Counted from the stretch's first letter, positions 1-6,827 are shown. The stretch is DNA of 9,688 bases from Desulfobacteraceae bacterium (GCA_011389605.1 JAABTZ010000075.1:1-9688); one strand, 5' to 3'. Notes: a model not told the origin generated them from the letters alone. A program made the numbers and translations.

Positions 1-27
1 ATCGTAGTTGTCGATGACAAATATCAT
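1..27 (-). CDS. trpG: Anthranilate synthase glutaminase subunit, first 9 codons
   Basis: Only the first nine codons lie in the window, reading MIFVIDNYD from the ATG at 27-25. This is the usual opening of TrpG/PabA class-I glutamine amidotransferases, which normally continue with SFTYNL. The protein supplies ammonia from glutamine to TrpE for anthranilate synthesis. The Shine-Dalgarno AAGGGG overlaps the trpE stop codon (TAAGGGGCAGACATG), and only 9 bp separate the trpE stop from the trpG start, so the two are cotranscribed and probably translationally coupled. The order trpE then trpG shows split subunits, not a TrpEG fusion. The identification rests on nine residues plus context; a PabA-type dual-use subunit cannot be excluded. 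Confidence 0.85.
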
Positions 28-36
28 GTCTGCCCC

Positions 37-1527
37 TTATTGCAGTTGGTGTTGTATCAATTCCAGGGCCCGGCCGATTGCCATGGCTTTGTTGACGGTT
101 TCCGTGTATTCGGCTTCCGGGTTTGAGTCGGCAACGATGCCGGCCCCGGCCCGCACGGTAAGTTTATCGCCGCAAATAATGGCCGTGCGGATGGTAATGG
201 CCAGATCCATGTTGCCGTGAAAGGAGATATAGCCCACGGCCCCTCCGTAAGGCCCCCTGGGTTCGGATTCAAGCTCGGAGATGATTTCCATGGCCCTAAC
301 CTTGGGAGCCCCGCTTAAGGTTCCGGCCGGAAAGGATGCTGCCAGCAGGTCCCAGGCGTCAACTTCTTCCATTAGATCGCAGGTGATGTTGGAAACAAGA
401 TGCATCACATGGGAATAGCGCTCCACCACCATCAGGTCCGTTACCTGCACCGTGCCGGTTTGGGCCACCCGGCCAAGGTCGTTTCTGCCAAGGTCAACAA
501 GCATCAAGTGCTCGGCGCGTTCTTTTTCATCCTGGAGCATTTCGTCTGCCAGGGCCCGGTCTTCCTGTTCGGTTTGACCCCGTGGCCTGGTGCCGGCAAT
601 GGGGCGCAGGGTGGCGATTCCGCTTTCCAGGCGCACCATGGTCTCCGGAGATGAGCCCACAAGCACGGTGTCGTCTAAATGCATGAAAAACAGGTAAGGC
701 GAAGGGTTGATATAGCGCTGGGCACGGTAGAGGGCCGTGGGATCGGCAGGTGTCCGGTTTGCGCAGAAAGACTGGGAAATCACCGCCTGGATTATTTCAC
801 CGTCCTTGATGCGTGATTTTGTAATTTCCACGTTTTTTTTATACACGGCCGCGTCATGGACTGGTGCCAGAAAAATGGGCCCCTTTGTCTGGATGCCTGG
901 TTCTGTTTCGGTACTTTGTTTCAAAACTGACTGTTCCAGGACGTTTATGCGCTGTTCGGCTGCAAGATATGCGGCATCTGCATCTGAATGATCCTTTTTA
1001 AAGCAGATTGCCACCATCATGAGCGTATTTTTTATGTTGTCGAAAATCAGCATTTCATCCGGGATTACAAAGTCTGCCATGGGCTGGTCAGCCGGGAGCC
1101 GGTTTTCAATGGCTTCGAAAAACGAAACGCTCTCATAGGCAAAATAGCCCACCAGGCCGCCCCAGAAGCGGGGCAGGCCGGCAATGACAGCCGGGTTGTA
1201 GCGGCCCATAAGATCCCGCAGCACCGGCAGGGGATTGCCGTTATGGGGGATTTTTTCCTTTTGCCCGTTTTTTTCCATTTCCACCATATGGGCAAATACC
1301 CGGATCCGGGTGCGGGCCGAAGTGCTTAAAAAACTGTACCTGCCCCAGCGCTCCCCGCCTTCGACGCTTTCAAGAAGAAAAGCCGGGGATTTGCCTGAGT
1401 AGAGCTTTTTTAGCACCGACACAGGGGTTTCCATGTCCGCCAGGATCTCCCGGCAGACGGGCACAACGTTGTGCTCTTTGAAGTATTTGCCAAACCCGTT
1501 TTTGTCCGGAAACTGTTTAAGCCGCAT
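37..1527 (-). CDS. trpE: Anthranilate synthase component I
   Basis: A 496-residue chorismate-utilising enzyme that, with TrpG, converts chorismate and an amino donor to anthranilate, the first committed step of tryptophan synthesis in the cytoplasm. The N-terminal domain has LLES at residues 51-54, the motif tied to tryptophan feedback binding in TrpE. The chorismate-binding domain shows PIAGTRPRG (309-317), EHLMLVDLGRNDLGRV (339-354), AGTLSGAPKVRAMEII (401-416) and GAGIVADSNPEAEY (461-474). LLES and full length favour TrpE over PabB, and the Trp-codon leader upstream settles it. The ATG at 1527 follows AAGGAG with 7 nt spacing. The gene appears to be controlled both by transcription attenuation in the 1628-1780 leader and by feedback inhibition of the enzyme. 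No truncation or odd residue seen. Confidence 0.98.
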   Translation of the reverse strand: MRLKQFPDKNGFGKYFKEHNVVPVCREILADMETPVSVLKKLYSGKSPAFLLESVEGGERWGRYSFLSTSARTRIRVFAHMVEMEKNGQKEKIPHNGNPLPVLRDLMGRYNPAVIAGLPRFWGGLVGYFAYESVSFFEAIENRLPADQPMADFVIPDEMLIFDNIKNTLMMVAICFKKDHSDADAAYLAAEQRINVLEQSVLKQSTETEPGIQTKGPIFLAPVHDAAVYKKNVEITKSRIKDGEIIQAVISQSFCANRTPADPTALYRAQRYINPSPYLFFMHLDDTVLVGSSPETMVRLESGIATLRPIAGTRPRGQTEQEDRALADEMLQDEKERAEHLMLVDLGRNDLGRVAQTGTVQVTDLMVVERYSHVMHLVSNITCDLMEEVDAWDLLAASFPAGTLSGAPKVRAMEIISELESEPRGPYGGAVGYISFHGNMDLAITIRTAIICGDKLTVRAGAGIVADSNPEAEYTETVNKAMAIGRALELIQHQLQ

Positions 1528-1535
1528 TCATATGC

Positions 1536-1572
1536 TCCTTGATTTACTTGGTCCTTAGGTTATTTGGTCCTT
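1536..1572 (-). repeat. Three SD-like AAGGA units at 16-nt period before trpE
   Basis: On the minus strand the pentamer AAGGA occurs at 1572-1568, 1556-1552 and 1540-1536, exactly 16 nt apart. The first two units extend to AAGGACCAAATAA and AAGGACCAAGTAA (12 of 13 identical). The third, AAGGAGCATATGA, is the working trpE ribosome binding site. The arrangement looks like a small tandem duplication of the ribosome binding region. Whether the extra copies act as ribosome standby sites is unknown. Confidence 0.6.
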
Positions 1573-1627
1573 TGTTTTTAAAACCACCACAAAGCGTTTT
1601 CATAATGCAATCAGTCCGCATAAAAGC

Positions 1628-1661
1628 AAAAAGGCCGCGGACTTGCCCCGCGGCCTTTTTT
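1628..1661 (-). terminator. Second intrinsic terminator in the trpE leader
   Basis: A perfect 8-bp GC stem, GGCCGCGG/CCGCGGCC (1633-1640 with 1648-1655), has a 7-nt loop and is flanked by matching A and T runs, so it is bidirectional in form. Transcribed towards trpE, the stem is followed by UUUUUGCUUUU. It lies between terminator 1 and trpE, so a transcript from the leader promoter must pass it to express trpE. No plus-strand gene ends near here, so it is unlikely to serve the other strand. Its 5' arm can alternatively pair with the 3' arm of terminator 1 (see the attenuator entry). Confidence 0.85.
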
Positions 1662-1670
1662 ATATGGCAT

Positions 1671-1714
1671 AAAAATAAAAAAGACCGGGGGGCCAGGGGC
1701 CGCCTCGGTCTTTT
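1671..1714 (-). terminator. First trp attenuator terminator (segments 3:4)
   Basis: On the minus strand AAAAGACCG (1714-1706) pairs with CGGUCUUUU (1687-1679). Inside, after an A x C mismatch, are a GG/CC pair, a bulged C (1702) and GGCC/GGCC closed by a CCU loop, about 15 bp in all. The stem is followed by UUUUUUAUUUUUAU. The first base is 18 nt after the leader peptide stop codon, the expected place for an attenuator terminator. Confidence 0.9.
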
Positions 1715-1732
1715 GCTTGCGCTATGGCTGGC

Positions 1733-1822
1733 TCAAACCGGTCCGAAGGCAGACCCCGCTGTGCTGGTCTGCCACCACCAGTTTTGATTGATTTCAACTG
1801 TCGGTGAAAAATTTAAATGCAT
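1733..1822 (-). CDS. trpL: trp leader peptide with three consecutive Trp codons
   Basis: A 29-residue reading frame from ATG 1822-1820 to TGA 1735-1733, beginning MHLNFSPTVEINQN, then WWW at residues 15-17 (codons 1780-1772), and ending QTSTAGSAFGPV. Three adjacent Trp codons just before terminator 1 and trpE are the hallmark of a tryptophan attenuation peptide; the peptide itself probably has no function beyond being translated. Both arms of the 1:2 hairpin lie inside the frame, and the stop is 18 nt before terminator 1. No good Shine-Dalgarno precedes the ATG, so the exact start is uncertain. The frame is open upstream to a GTG at 1924, but that codon precedes the predicted transcription start. 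Confidence 0.8.
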   Translation of the reverse strand: MHLNFSPTVEINQNWWWQTSTAGSAFGPV

Positions 1823-1892
1823 TGGTTTTGCCAAATCCAAGAACAGATATTTTCTGTTTAAATTAATTTTTGCAATTTTTCGTACCCAATTC

Positions 1893-1920
1893 AATAAAGG
1901 CTTTTGAAAGGGATTGTCAA
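1893..1920 (-). promoter_or_regulatory. Predicted sigma-70 promoter of the trp leader
   Basis: A perfect -35 TTGACA (1920-1915) is followed after 16 nt by TTTATT (1898-1893), a 4/6 match to the -10 consensus. Transcription would start near 1886, giving about 64 nt before the leader peptide ATG. Downstream, an AACAGA-TATTT-TCTGTT dyad (1842-1858) lies in the untranslated leader; it does not resemble the known TrpR operator. Confidence 0.6.
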
Positions 1921-2075
1921 GCACAATTTTTCATAAAGTATGAGGTGGCTTAAAAAGCCTTTTTCGGGCCTGAATCAAATCCCTGCTTTTTTGTTGTTGG
2001 TTTTTCAATTGTATTTAAAAACACATTTCGGTATGACACCTGTAAAGTCAATTAACAGCGGGACATGGAGCCGAA
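1921..2075. other. Rest of the trpE-cinA divergent intergenic region
   Basis: No gene is seen here. The segment is AT-rich and must hold the cinA promoter, but no convincing -35/-10 pair is visible; the best are TTGTTG (1991-1996) with TATTTA (2012-2017) at a short 15-nt spacing, and TTGTAT (2009-2014) with TATGAC (2032-2037) at 17 nt. A small GGCTT-AAA-AAGCC hairpin followed by five T (1947-1964) has no upstream plus-strand gene to terminate. The cinA ribosome binding site GGAG is at 2067-2070. Confidence 0.4.
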
Positions 2076-3332
2076 ATGATCGCGGAAATAATATCCACAG
2101 GCGATGAAGTGCTCTCAGGTGCGGTGGTGGATTCCAATGCAGCCTGGATTGCCAGACGCCTGTATGAAACCGGAATTGCCGTTGGCCGCCATGTGTGCGT
2201 GGGCGACGATTTTGAGCATCTTGCAGACGTGCTTTGCAAAGCAGGCCGGCGCACGGATATTGCCGTTGTAACCGGCGGCCTCGGGCCAACCGTGGATGAT
2301 ATCACCGCCCGTGCCGCAGCCCTTGCAGCCGGAGTGGATCTGAAAGCCAACCCCGCGGCCATGGCATATATCGAGGAGTTTTTCAGGCGGTTTGACCGCC
2401 CTTTGTCAGACTCGGATGCCAGGCAGGCTGTGTTGCCGGAAACAGCCGAACCAATTTTAAATTCCGTTGGCACGGCTCCGGGGTTTACACTAACCATCGG
2501 CAAGTGCAGGTTTTTTTTCCTTCCCGGTGTTCCCTTTGAAATGCGGAAAATGATGAAAGATCACGTGATTCCCTTTCTTGAAAATGAAGCATGGCAGGGC
2601 GGAACACGGGGTTTTTACCGGGAAAAGCGTATTTCCCTGTTCGGGCTGCCCGAGGCTCATGTAAATGAACGTCTTGCGGACTTGACAGACATGATTGGCG
2701 GTGTAAAACTTGGGATGCTGGCCGAGTTTCCGGTGATCCACGTAAAGGTTTCGGCCTTTGGGCAGGATTTGCAGGAAATTGACGCTATGCTGGAGCAGGC
2801 CGCAGACCTGATCAGAAAAAGAGTCAAAAAATTTGTGTTTTCAGAATCAGGCCAAAGCATGGAAGAAGTTGTTGGCCAGTTGTTAAAACAGCGATCCGCC
2901 ACCCTGGCCCTGGCAGAATCCTGCACCGGCGGGCTTATTGCAAGCCGGATAACAAATGTGGCCGGAAGTTCTGATTATTTTCTGTGCTCGGCAGTTACCT
3001 ATTCCAATGAAGCCAAAATCCGCATGATAGGCGTCCTGCCCCATACCCTGGAGACTCACGGAGCTGTTTCAAAACAAACAGCCATGGAAATGGCCCGAGG
3101 TGCCAGACGCATGGCAGATGCTGATTACGCCCTTGCTGTAAGCGGCATTGCCGGTCCGGGGGGCGGCACTGATGAAAAGCCGGTTGGAACTGTTTGCATT
3201 GGTTTTGCCGGCCCGGATGAAAGTTTTGCCGAACAGCACTGTTTTCCCTTTGACAACCGGCTTGCAAACAAGAAGATTTTTGCCGAAGCCGCCTTAAACC
3301 GGCTCCGCAAAACCCTGAAATCCGAACCCTGA
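2076..3332 (+). CDS. cinA: CinA: COG1058 domain fused to nicotinamide-nucleotide amidase
   Basis: A 418-residue two-domain CinA protein of normal length. The N-terminal molybdopterin-binding-like (COG1058) domain shows STGDEVLSG (7-15), a conserved SN at 20-21 and GGLGPTVDD (67-75); in characterised homologues this domain has ADP-ribose pyrophosphatase activity. The C-terminal PncC domain (about 260-410) carries AESCTGG with the catalytic serine at residue 282, VTYSNEAK, and SGIAGPGGGT followed by KPVGTV. PncC deamidates nicotinamide mononucleotide to nicotinate mononucleotide in pyridine nucleotide salvage. Despite the name competence/damage-inducible, no competence gene is nearby. The ATG has GGAG 5 nt upstream. 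It is separated from the next gene by 205 bp holding a repeat element, so it may be transcribed with that operon or alone. Confidence 0.95.
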   Translation: MIAEIISTGDEVLSGAVVDSNAAWIARRLYETGIAVGRHVCVGDDFEHLADVLCKAGRRTDIAVVTGGLGPTVDDITARAAALAAGVDLKANPAAMAYIEEFFRRFDRPLSDSDARQAVLPETAEPILNSVGTAPGFTLTIGKCRFFFLPGVPFEMRKMMKDHVIPFLENEAWQGGTRGFYREKRISLFGLPEAHVNERLADLTDMIGGVKLGMLAEFPVIHVKVSAFGQDLQEIDAMLEQAADLIRKRVKKFVFSESGQSMEEVVGQLLKQRSATLALAESCTGGLIASRITNVAGSSDYFLCSAVTYSNEAKIRMIGVLPHTLETHGAVSKQTAMEMARGARRMADADYALAVSGIAGPGGGTDEKPVGTVCIGFAGPDESFAEQHCFPFDNRLANKKIFAEAALNRLRKTLKSEP

Positions 3333-3367
3333 ACTTAGAACCCTTAATTTAGAACGTTGAACCTTGA
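3324..3367 (+). repeat. Degenerate GAACCYT-type short repeats after cinA
   Basis: The 3' end of cinA and the following bases contain GAACCCT, GAACTTA, GAACCCTT, TTTAGAAC, GTTGAACCTTGA in near succession, a degenerate 7-8 nt repeat. The motif resumes on the other side of the palindromic element as AACCTTGAAC at 3517-3526, suggesting the element may have inserted into this tract. Confidence 0.45.
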
Positions 3368-3516
3368 TGCACTCGTAAAAAATCGCTTTTAGACGGCCTT
3401 GTAAAAAGTTTAAGATCAAGGCTTGCGCGATTTTATAGAATGCAGCGTACTTAGCCGTACGTGAAATTCTGAAAAATCGCGCGTAACGCAGATATTGGAC
3501 TTTTTACGAAGCCGTC
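3368..3516. mobile_element. MITE-like nested palindromic repeat, 149 bp
   Basis: Three nested inverted arms are in register: GACGGCCTTGTAAAAAGT (3392-3409) with 3499-3516 (16 of 18), GCGCGATTTTATAGAAT (3425-3441) with 3466-3482 (15 of 17), and CGTAC/GTACG (3446-3450, 3457-3461). An extra end-like copy, CTCGTAAAAAATC, lies at 3371-3383. The direct repeat AACCTTGA stands on both sides (3360-3367 and 3517-3524), which could be an 8-bp target duplication, although the flank is itself repetitive. There is no coding frame, so any mobility would need a transposase in trans. The right end is 21 bp before the DjlA-like start codon, placing the element in that gene's leader. A 19-nt copy of the right end recurs at 9020-9038. 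Alternatives are a REP-like or RNA-processing element. Confidence 0.65.
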
Positions 3517-3537
3517 AACCTTGAACAAGGATAAAAT

Positions 3538-4296
3538 ATGGGATGGCTTGGAAAAATGGTTGGAGGCACCATCGGCTTTGCACTGGGCGGGCCCCTGGGG
3601 GCCATTGCGGGTGCTGCCCTGGGGCACCTGATGGATTCAGACGGCAATGAGCAGCAGCGGGTTTTGCCCCATGGGATGCAAATGTCTGCCCAGGGAAAAG
3701 CACAGTTGACTTTTTTTGTGGCAGCTTTTTCCATGCTGGCCAAGCTGGCCCGGATCGACGGCCAGGTCTCGGATGAGGAAATGGCCTCCATCAGGCGTTT
3801 TATGGCAGAAGACCTGCGTTTGAATGCTGAAAGCCGACAGATGGGGGAAAAAATATTTTACGCGGCCTTAAACGCCCCTCAGACCTTTGATGATTTTGCC
3901 GCCCAGTTCTACCAGCAGTTCAATGATCGGCCCGAACTGCTGGAACTGATGATCGACATTCTGCTGCGGGTCTCGGTGGCAGACGGCACCATGGACAAAA
4001 GGGAAGAGGATTTGATCGAAAGTGCCGTCAGGATTTTCCGTCTGTCAGATGCCGACTATCAGAAGATTAAATCCCGTTATGTCTCTGTTTCAAAGCAATA
4101 TTACAGTGTGCTGGGAGTAAACCCGTCCGATGACAATGACACCATAAAAAAGCAGTACCGGAAACTTGTACGCGACTATCACCCGGATACAATTGCATCC
4201 AAGGGCCTGCCCGAGGAGTTTGTAACCTTTGCCCATGACAAGTTCCGGGAAATTCAGGAAGCCTACGAGGCGATTCAAAAGGAAAGAAATCTGTAA
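3538..4296 (+). CDS. djlA: DjlA-like co-chaperone (TerB domain plus C-terminal J domain)
   Basis: A 252-residue protein with three parts. Residues 1-34 are a glycine-rich hydrophobic segment (GGTIGFALGGPLGAIAGAALG) that could insert in or lie on the membrane. Residues about 55-180 are a TerB-like helical domain with paired acidic turns ARIDGQVSDEE (71-81) and VADGTMDKREED (147-158). Residues about 188-250 are a J domain with the HPD tripeptide at 215-217, which in J proteins stimulates DnaK ATPase. This order and length match DjlA, a membrane-anchored DnaK partner linked to envelope stress in E. coli. The ATG has AAGGA 6 nt upstream. The gene is followed 17 bp later by pepA. The client and the role in this organism cannot be inferred. 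Confidence 0.88.
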   Translation: MGWLGKMVGGTIGFALGGPLGAIAGAALGHLMDSDGNEQQRVLPHGMQMSAQGKAQLTFFVAAFSMLAKLARIDGQVSDEEMASIRRFMAEDLRLNAESRQMGEKIFYAALNAPQTFDDFAAQFYQQFNDRPELLELMIDILLRVSVADGTMDKREEDLIESAVRIFRLSDADYQKIKSRYVSVSKQYYSVLGVNPSDDNDTIKKQYRKLVRDYHPDTIASKGLPEEFVTFAHDKFREIQEAYEAIQKERNL

Positions 4297-4313
4297 TTTT
4301 ACAGGAGGATCCA

Positions 4314-5783
4314 TTGCTGACGATTCGCTGGGGTGATCCCAAAGGGATTAAAACCGATTTAATACTGCTGGTGGTCTGTGAGGACAAGGCCTTTTACGGC
4401 AATTCAACAATAAAGGCTCTGATTGAGCAGGGAAGTTTATACCCTGAGTTTGCCGGAAAATCCGGGGATGAGTTAACGCTTTACTCACCCGGGGGTATTA
4501 AGGCAAAAAGGGTTATGCTTGCAGGCGCTGGCAAGGCTTCTGAGCTGGATTGTGAAAAATTGCGCCGGGTTGCTGGAAAGGCTGTAAATAAAGCACTCAA
4601 CGCGGACCTGGCCGGCCTTCTGATCTGCATACCAGAGCCAGCCCCGGGTTGTCCGGACCGCGCCCAAATGGCAGAGGCATTAATGGAAGGCGCAGCGCTT
4701 TCAAATTATCGCTTTGATTATTATAAAAAGGACGAAAAACATAAACCCTTAAAAAATATCGCGTTTCATTCAGACAAAAAATTTGCCGGCACCCTGGCCA
4801 GCCTGGCCGAAAAAACCGAGATTGTCTGCAAGGGCACCCACATGGCCCGAAACTGGGTCAGCATGCCGCCCAATGACAAGCGCCCCTCGCGCTTTGCCCG
4901 CTCCATTGTAAAGGCAGCCGGAAAACACCCCATGGAAGCCGTGGTTCTGGATAGCGGTGATTTGCGCAAAAACAAAATGAAGGCCATGCTGGCCGTGGCC
5001 TCGGGCAGTTCCAGCCGCGCCCAGATGGTGATTCTCGATTACAAGCCTCAATCCCGGGATAAGACCGTGGTTCTTGTGGGCAAGGGTGTTACATTTGATT
5101 CCGGGGGTATCAATATAAAATCTTCGGCCGGATTAGAAACCATGAAGCAGGATATGGCCGGTGCGGCTGCAGTGGCAGCCTGTCTTGTAACGCTTGCCCA
5201 AACCGGCTGCCCTCACAGGGTTGTGGGTTTGATGCCGCTTGTGGAAAACATGCCGTCGGGCAGCGCTTACCGCCCCGGTGACATTGTTAAAACAGCTTCG
5301 GGCAAAACCGTTGAAATCGGCAACACAGATGCCGAAGGCCGCATGATTTTGGCAGATGCTTTGCATTACGCCGTGAGCCAATATGCCCCGGATGTTGTAA
5401 TTGACATGGCCACCCTTACCGGGGCCTGTGTTGTGGCTCTGGGCGAAAAGATCGCAGGTGTGTTTTCCCCTGACCAGGCCCTGGCTGAGACAGTTGCCGC
5501 ATCGGGCCGCAGGACCCATGAGAGGTGCTGGTCCATGCCCATGCCGGAGGATTATAAGGAAGGCCTTAAAAGCGATTTTGCCGACATGAGAAACGTGGGA
5601 AAAAACCGCTATGGCGGCGCCATTGCCGCTGCACTGTTTTTATCGGAGTTTGCCGCCGGAACCCGGTGGGCGCATATCGATATTGCCGGTCCTGCCTATG
5701 CGGGCAACGACAGCGACTATTGCAGGCCCGGGGGCACGGGCTTTGGGGTCAGGCTGCTTGTGGATGTGATCAAAAACCTTTAA
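4314..5783 (+). CDS. pepA: Leucyl aminopeptidase, M17 family
   Basis: A 489-residue cytosolic two-metal aminopeptidase that releases N-terminal amino acids from peptides; PepA of E. coli also binds DNA, which cannot be judged here. The catalytic C-terminal domain holds the expected ligands with the same spacing as E. coli PepA: K257 and D262 in VGKGVTFDSGG, D280 in QDMAGAA, and D339 and E341 in NTDAEGR. The start is TTG at 4314, placed 5 nt after a strong AGGAGG; there is no in-frame ATG near, and CTG 4317 is a less likely alternative. The gene lies 17 bp after the DjlA-like gene and 28 bp before the sugar epimerase, so it is in an operon. All active-site residues are present. Confidence 0.96.
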   Translation: MLTIRWGDPKGIKTDLILLVVCEDKAFYGNSTIKALIEQGSLYPEFAGKSGDELTLYSPGGIKAKRVMLAGAGKASELDCEKLRRVAGKAVNKALNADLAGLLICIPEPAPGCPDRAQMAEALMEGAALSNYRFDYYKKDEKHKPLKNIAFHSDKKFAGTLASLAEKTEIVCKGTHMARNWVSMPPNDKRPSRFARSIVKAAGKHPMEAVVLDSGDLRKNKMKAMLAVASGSSSRAQMVILDYKPQSRDKTVVLVGKGVTFDSGGINIKSSAGLETMKQDMAGAAAVAACLVTLAQTGCPHRVVGLMPLVENMPSGSAYRPGDIVKTASGKTVEIGNTDAEGRMILADALHYAVSQYAPDVVIDMATLTGACVVALGEKIAGVFSPDQALAETVAASGRRTHERCWSMPMPEDYKEGLKSDFADMRNVGKNRYGGAIAAALFLSEFAAGTRWAHIDIAGPAYAGNDSDYCRPGGTGFGVRLLVDVIKNL

Positions 5784-5811
5784 CCCGATAAGGAAAAACC
5801 CCAAATTGGAG

Positions 5812-6822
5812 ATGCAAAAAATACTTATTACAGGCGCGGCAGGTTTTATCGGCTATCACCTTGCAGCCAGGCTGCTGGATGAAGGCAAAACAGTTGCGGG
5901 AATAGATAATCTAAACACTTACTATGACGTAAAGCTTAAAAAAGCGCGCCTCAGCCGGCTTGAAAATAAACCCGGTTTTTCCTTTCACCGCATTGACATA
6001 GAAGACCGGGCCGCGTTAACTGAGCTGTTTGAATCCCGGAAATTCGACGTGGTGGTAAACCTGGCTGCCCAGGCAGGGGTTCGTTATTCCCTGGAAAACC
6101 CCCATGCCTACGTTGATGCCAACCTGGTTGGTTTTGTCAATATTCTGGAATGCTGCCGGCATTTTGATGTGTCCCATTTTGTGTTTGCCTCGTCGAGCTC
6201 TGTTTACGGCGCCAATACAAAGATGCCATTTTCCGTACATGACAACGTGGACCATCCGGTATCGCTGTATGCAGCCAGTAAAAAGGCAAACGAGCTGATG
6301 GCACACACTTACAGCCATTTATATTTAATGCGCTGCACCGGCCTTCGTTTTTTTACGGTTTACGGCCCCTGGGGCCGGCCGGACATGGCTCTTTTTCTGT
6401 TTACAAGGGCCATTCTGGAGGGAAAACCAATTCAGGTGTTTAACCACGGCCGCATGCAGCGCGATTTTACCTATGTTGACGACATCACAGAAGGCGTGGT
6501 CCGGGTAATGGGTAAAATGCCGGAGCCAGATCCTTCATGGAGCGGAGACAATCCAGACCCGGGGACATCATATGCTCCCTATCGCATCTACAATATAGGA
6601 AACAACAGGCCTGAAAAGCTCATGCGCTTTATCAGCGTGCTCGAAGAAGTCCTGGGAAAAGAGGCGGAAAAGGAATTTCTCGATCTTCAGCCAGGTGATG
6701 TTCCTGCCACGTGCGCGGACATAGACGATTTGTATAATGCCGTCGGGTTCAAACCGGTCACACCCATTGAAACCGGAATCCGGCGGTTCGTGGACTGGTA
6801 CCGGGATTACTACGGCCTATAA
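5812..6822 (+). CDS. NAD-dependent sugar epimerase, UDP-glucuronate 4-epimerase type
   Basis: A 336-residue extended short-chain dehydrogenase. The Rossmann NAD site is GAAGFIG near the N terminus and the catalytic pair is Y153/K157 in SLYAASKKANELMAH, with SSSVYG before it. GVRYSLENPHAYVDANLVGF, RFFTVYGPWGRPDMA and RDFTYVDD are characteristic of the CapI/LpsL-like UDP-glucuronate 4-epimerases, which make UDP-galacturonate for surface polysaccharide; UDP-glucose 4-epimerase or another sugar substrate cannot be excluded by eye. The start is uncertain: ATG 5812 gives the usual MQKILITGAAGF opening but has no proper Shine-Dalgarno, whereas TTG 5806, two codons earlier, lies 11 nt after AAGGA. 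No other sugar gene is visible in the window. Confidence 0.9.
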   Translation: MQKILITGAAGFIGYHLAARLLDEGKTVAGIDNLNTYYDVKLKKARLSRLENKPGFSFHRIDIEDRAALTELFESRKFDVVVNLAAQAGVRYSLENPHAYVDANLVGFVNILECCRHFDVSHFVFASSSSVYGANTKMPFSVHDNVDHPVSLYAASKKANELMAHTYSHLYLMRCTGLRFFTVYGPWGRPDMALFLFTRAILEGKPIQVFNHGRMQRDFTYVDDITEGVVRVMGKMPEPDPSWSGDNPDPGTSYAPYRIYNIGNNRPEKLMRFISVLEEVLGKEAEKEFLDLQPGDVPATCADIDDLYNAVGFKPVTPIETGIRRFVDWYRDYYGL

Positions 6823-6827
6823 CCTTC

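Larger units (their letters stand above)
1628..1780 (-). promoter_or_regulatory. Trp-operon transcription attenuator, apparently two coupled terminators
   Basis: Seen on the minus strand, in order. Segment 1 (1773-1766, GGCAGACC, starting inside the third Trp codon) pairs perfectly with part of segment 2 (1755-1748, GGUCUGCC). Segment 2 (1757-1743) pairs with segment 3 (1708-1695): 12 Watson-Crick or G-U pairs plus an end G-U, with one bulged U and one mismatch; this would be the antiterminator. Segments 3:4 form terminator 1. Segment 4 (1693-1677, including its U run) pairs with segment 5 (1661-1645) at 16 of 17 positions with one C x C mismatch, and segments 5:6 form terminator 2. Known for enteric trp leaders: a ribosome stalled at Trp codons masks segment 1 and lets 2:3 form. 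Inferred here: 2:3 frees segment 4, 4:5 forms and terminator 2 is also prevented. With Trp present, or with no translation, 3:4 and 5:6 both form. Pairing was done by eye. Confidence 0.85.

Noticed and set aside
1544..1621. A 25-residue minus-strand frame between terminator 2 and trpE
   Set aside because: No Shine-Dalgarno and no recognisable composition; it spans the AAGGA repeats and is likely chance.
1598..1625. Secondary trpE promoter (TTGCTT, 16 nt, CATTAT on the minus strand)
   Set aside because: Only 3 of 6 and 4 of 6 matches, and the -35 lies in the U tract of terminator 2; too weak to call, though if real it would bypass the attenuator.
1842..1858. AACAGA/TCTGTT dyad as a TrpR-type operator
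   Set aside because: It lies downstream of the predicted transcription start and does not resemble the known TrpR operator; it is a weak AT-rich hairpin.
1823..1924. Upstream extension of the leader peptide frame to a GTG
   Set aside because: The GTG overlaps the predicted -35 box and would not be transcribed.
1947..1964. GGCTT-AAA-AAGCC hairpin plus T run as a plus-strand terminator
   Set aside because: Only a 5-bp stem, and no plus-strand gene ends upstream within the window.
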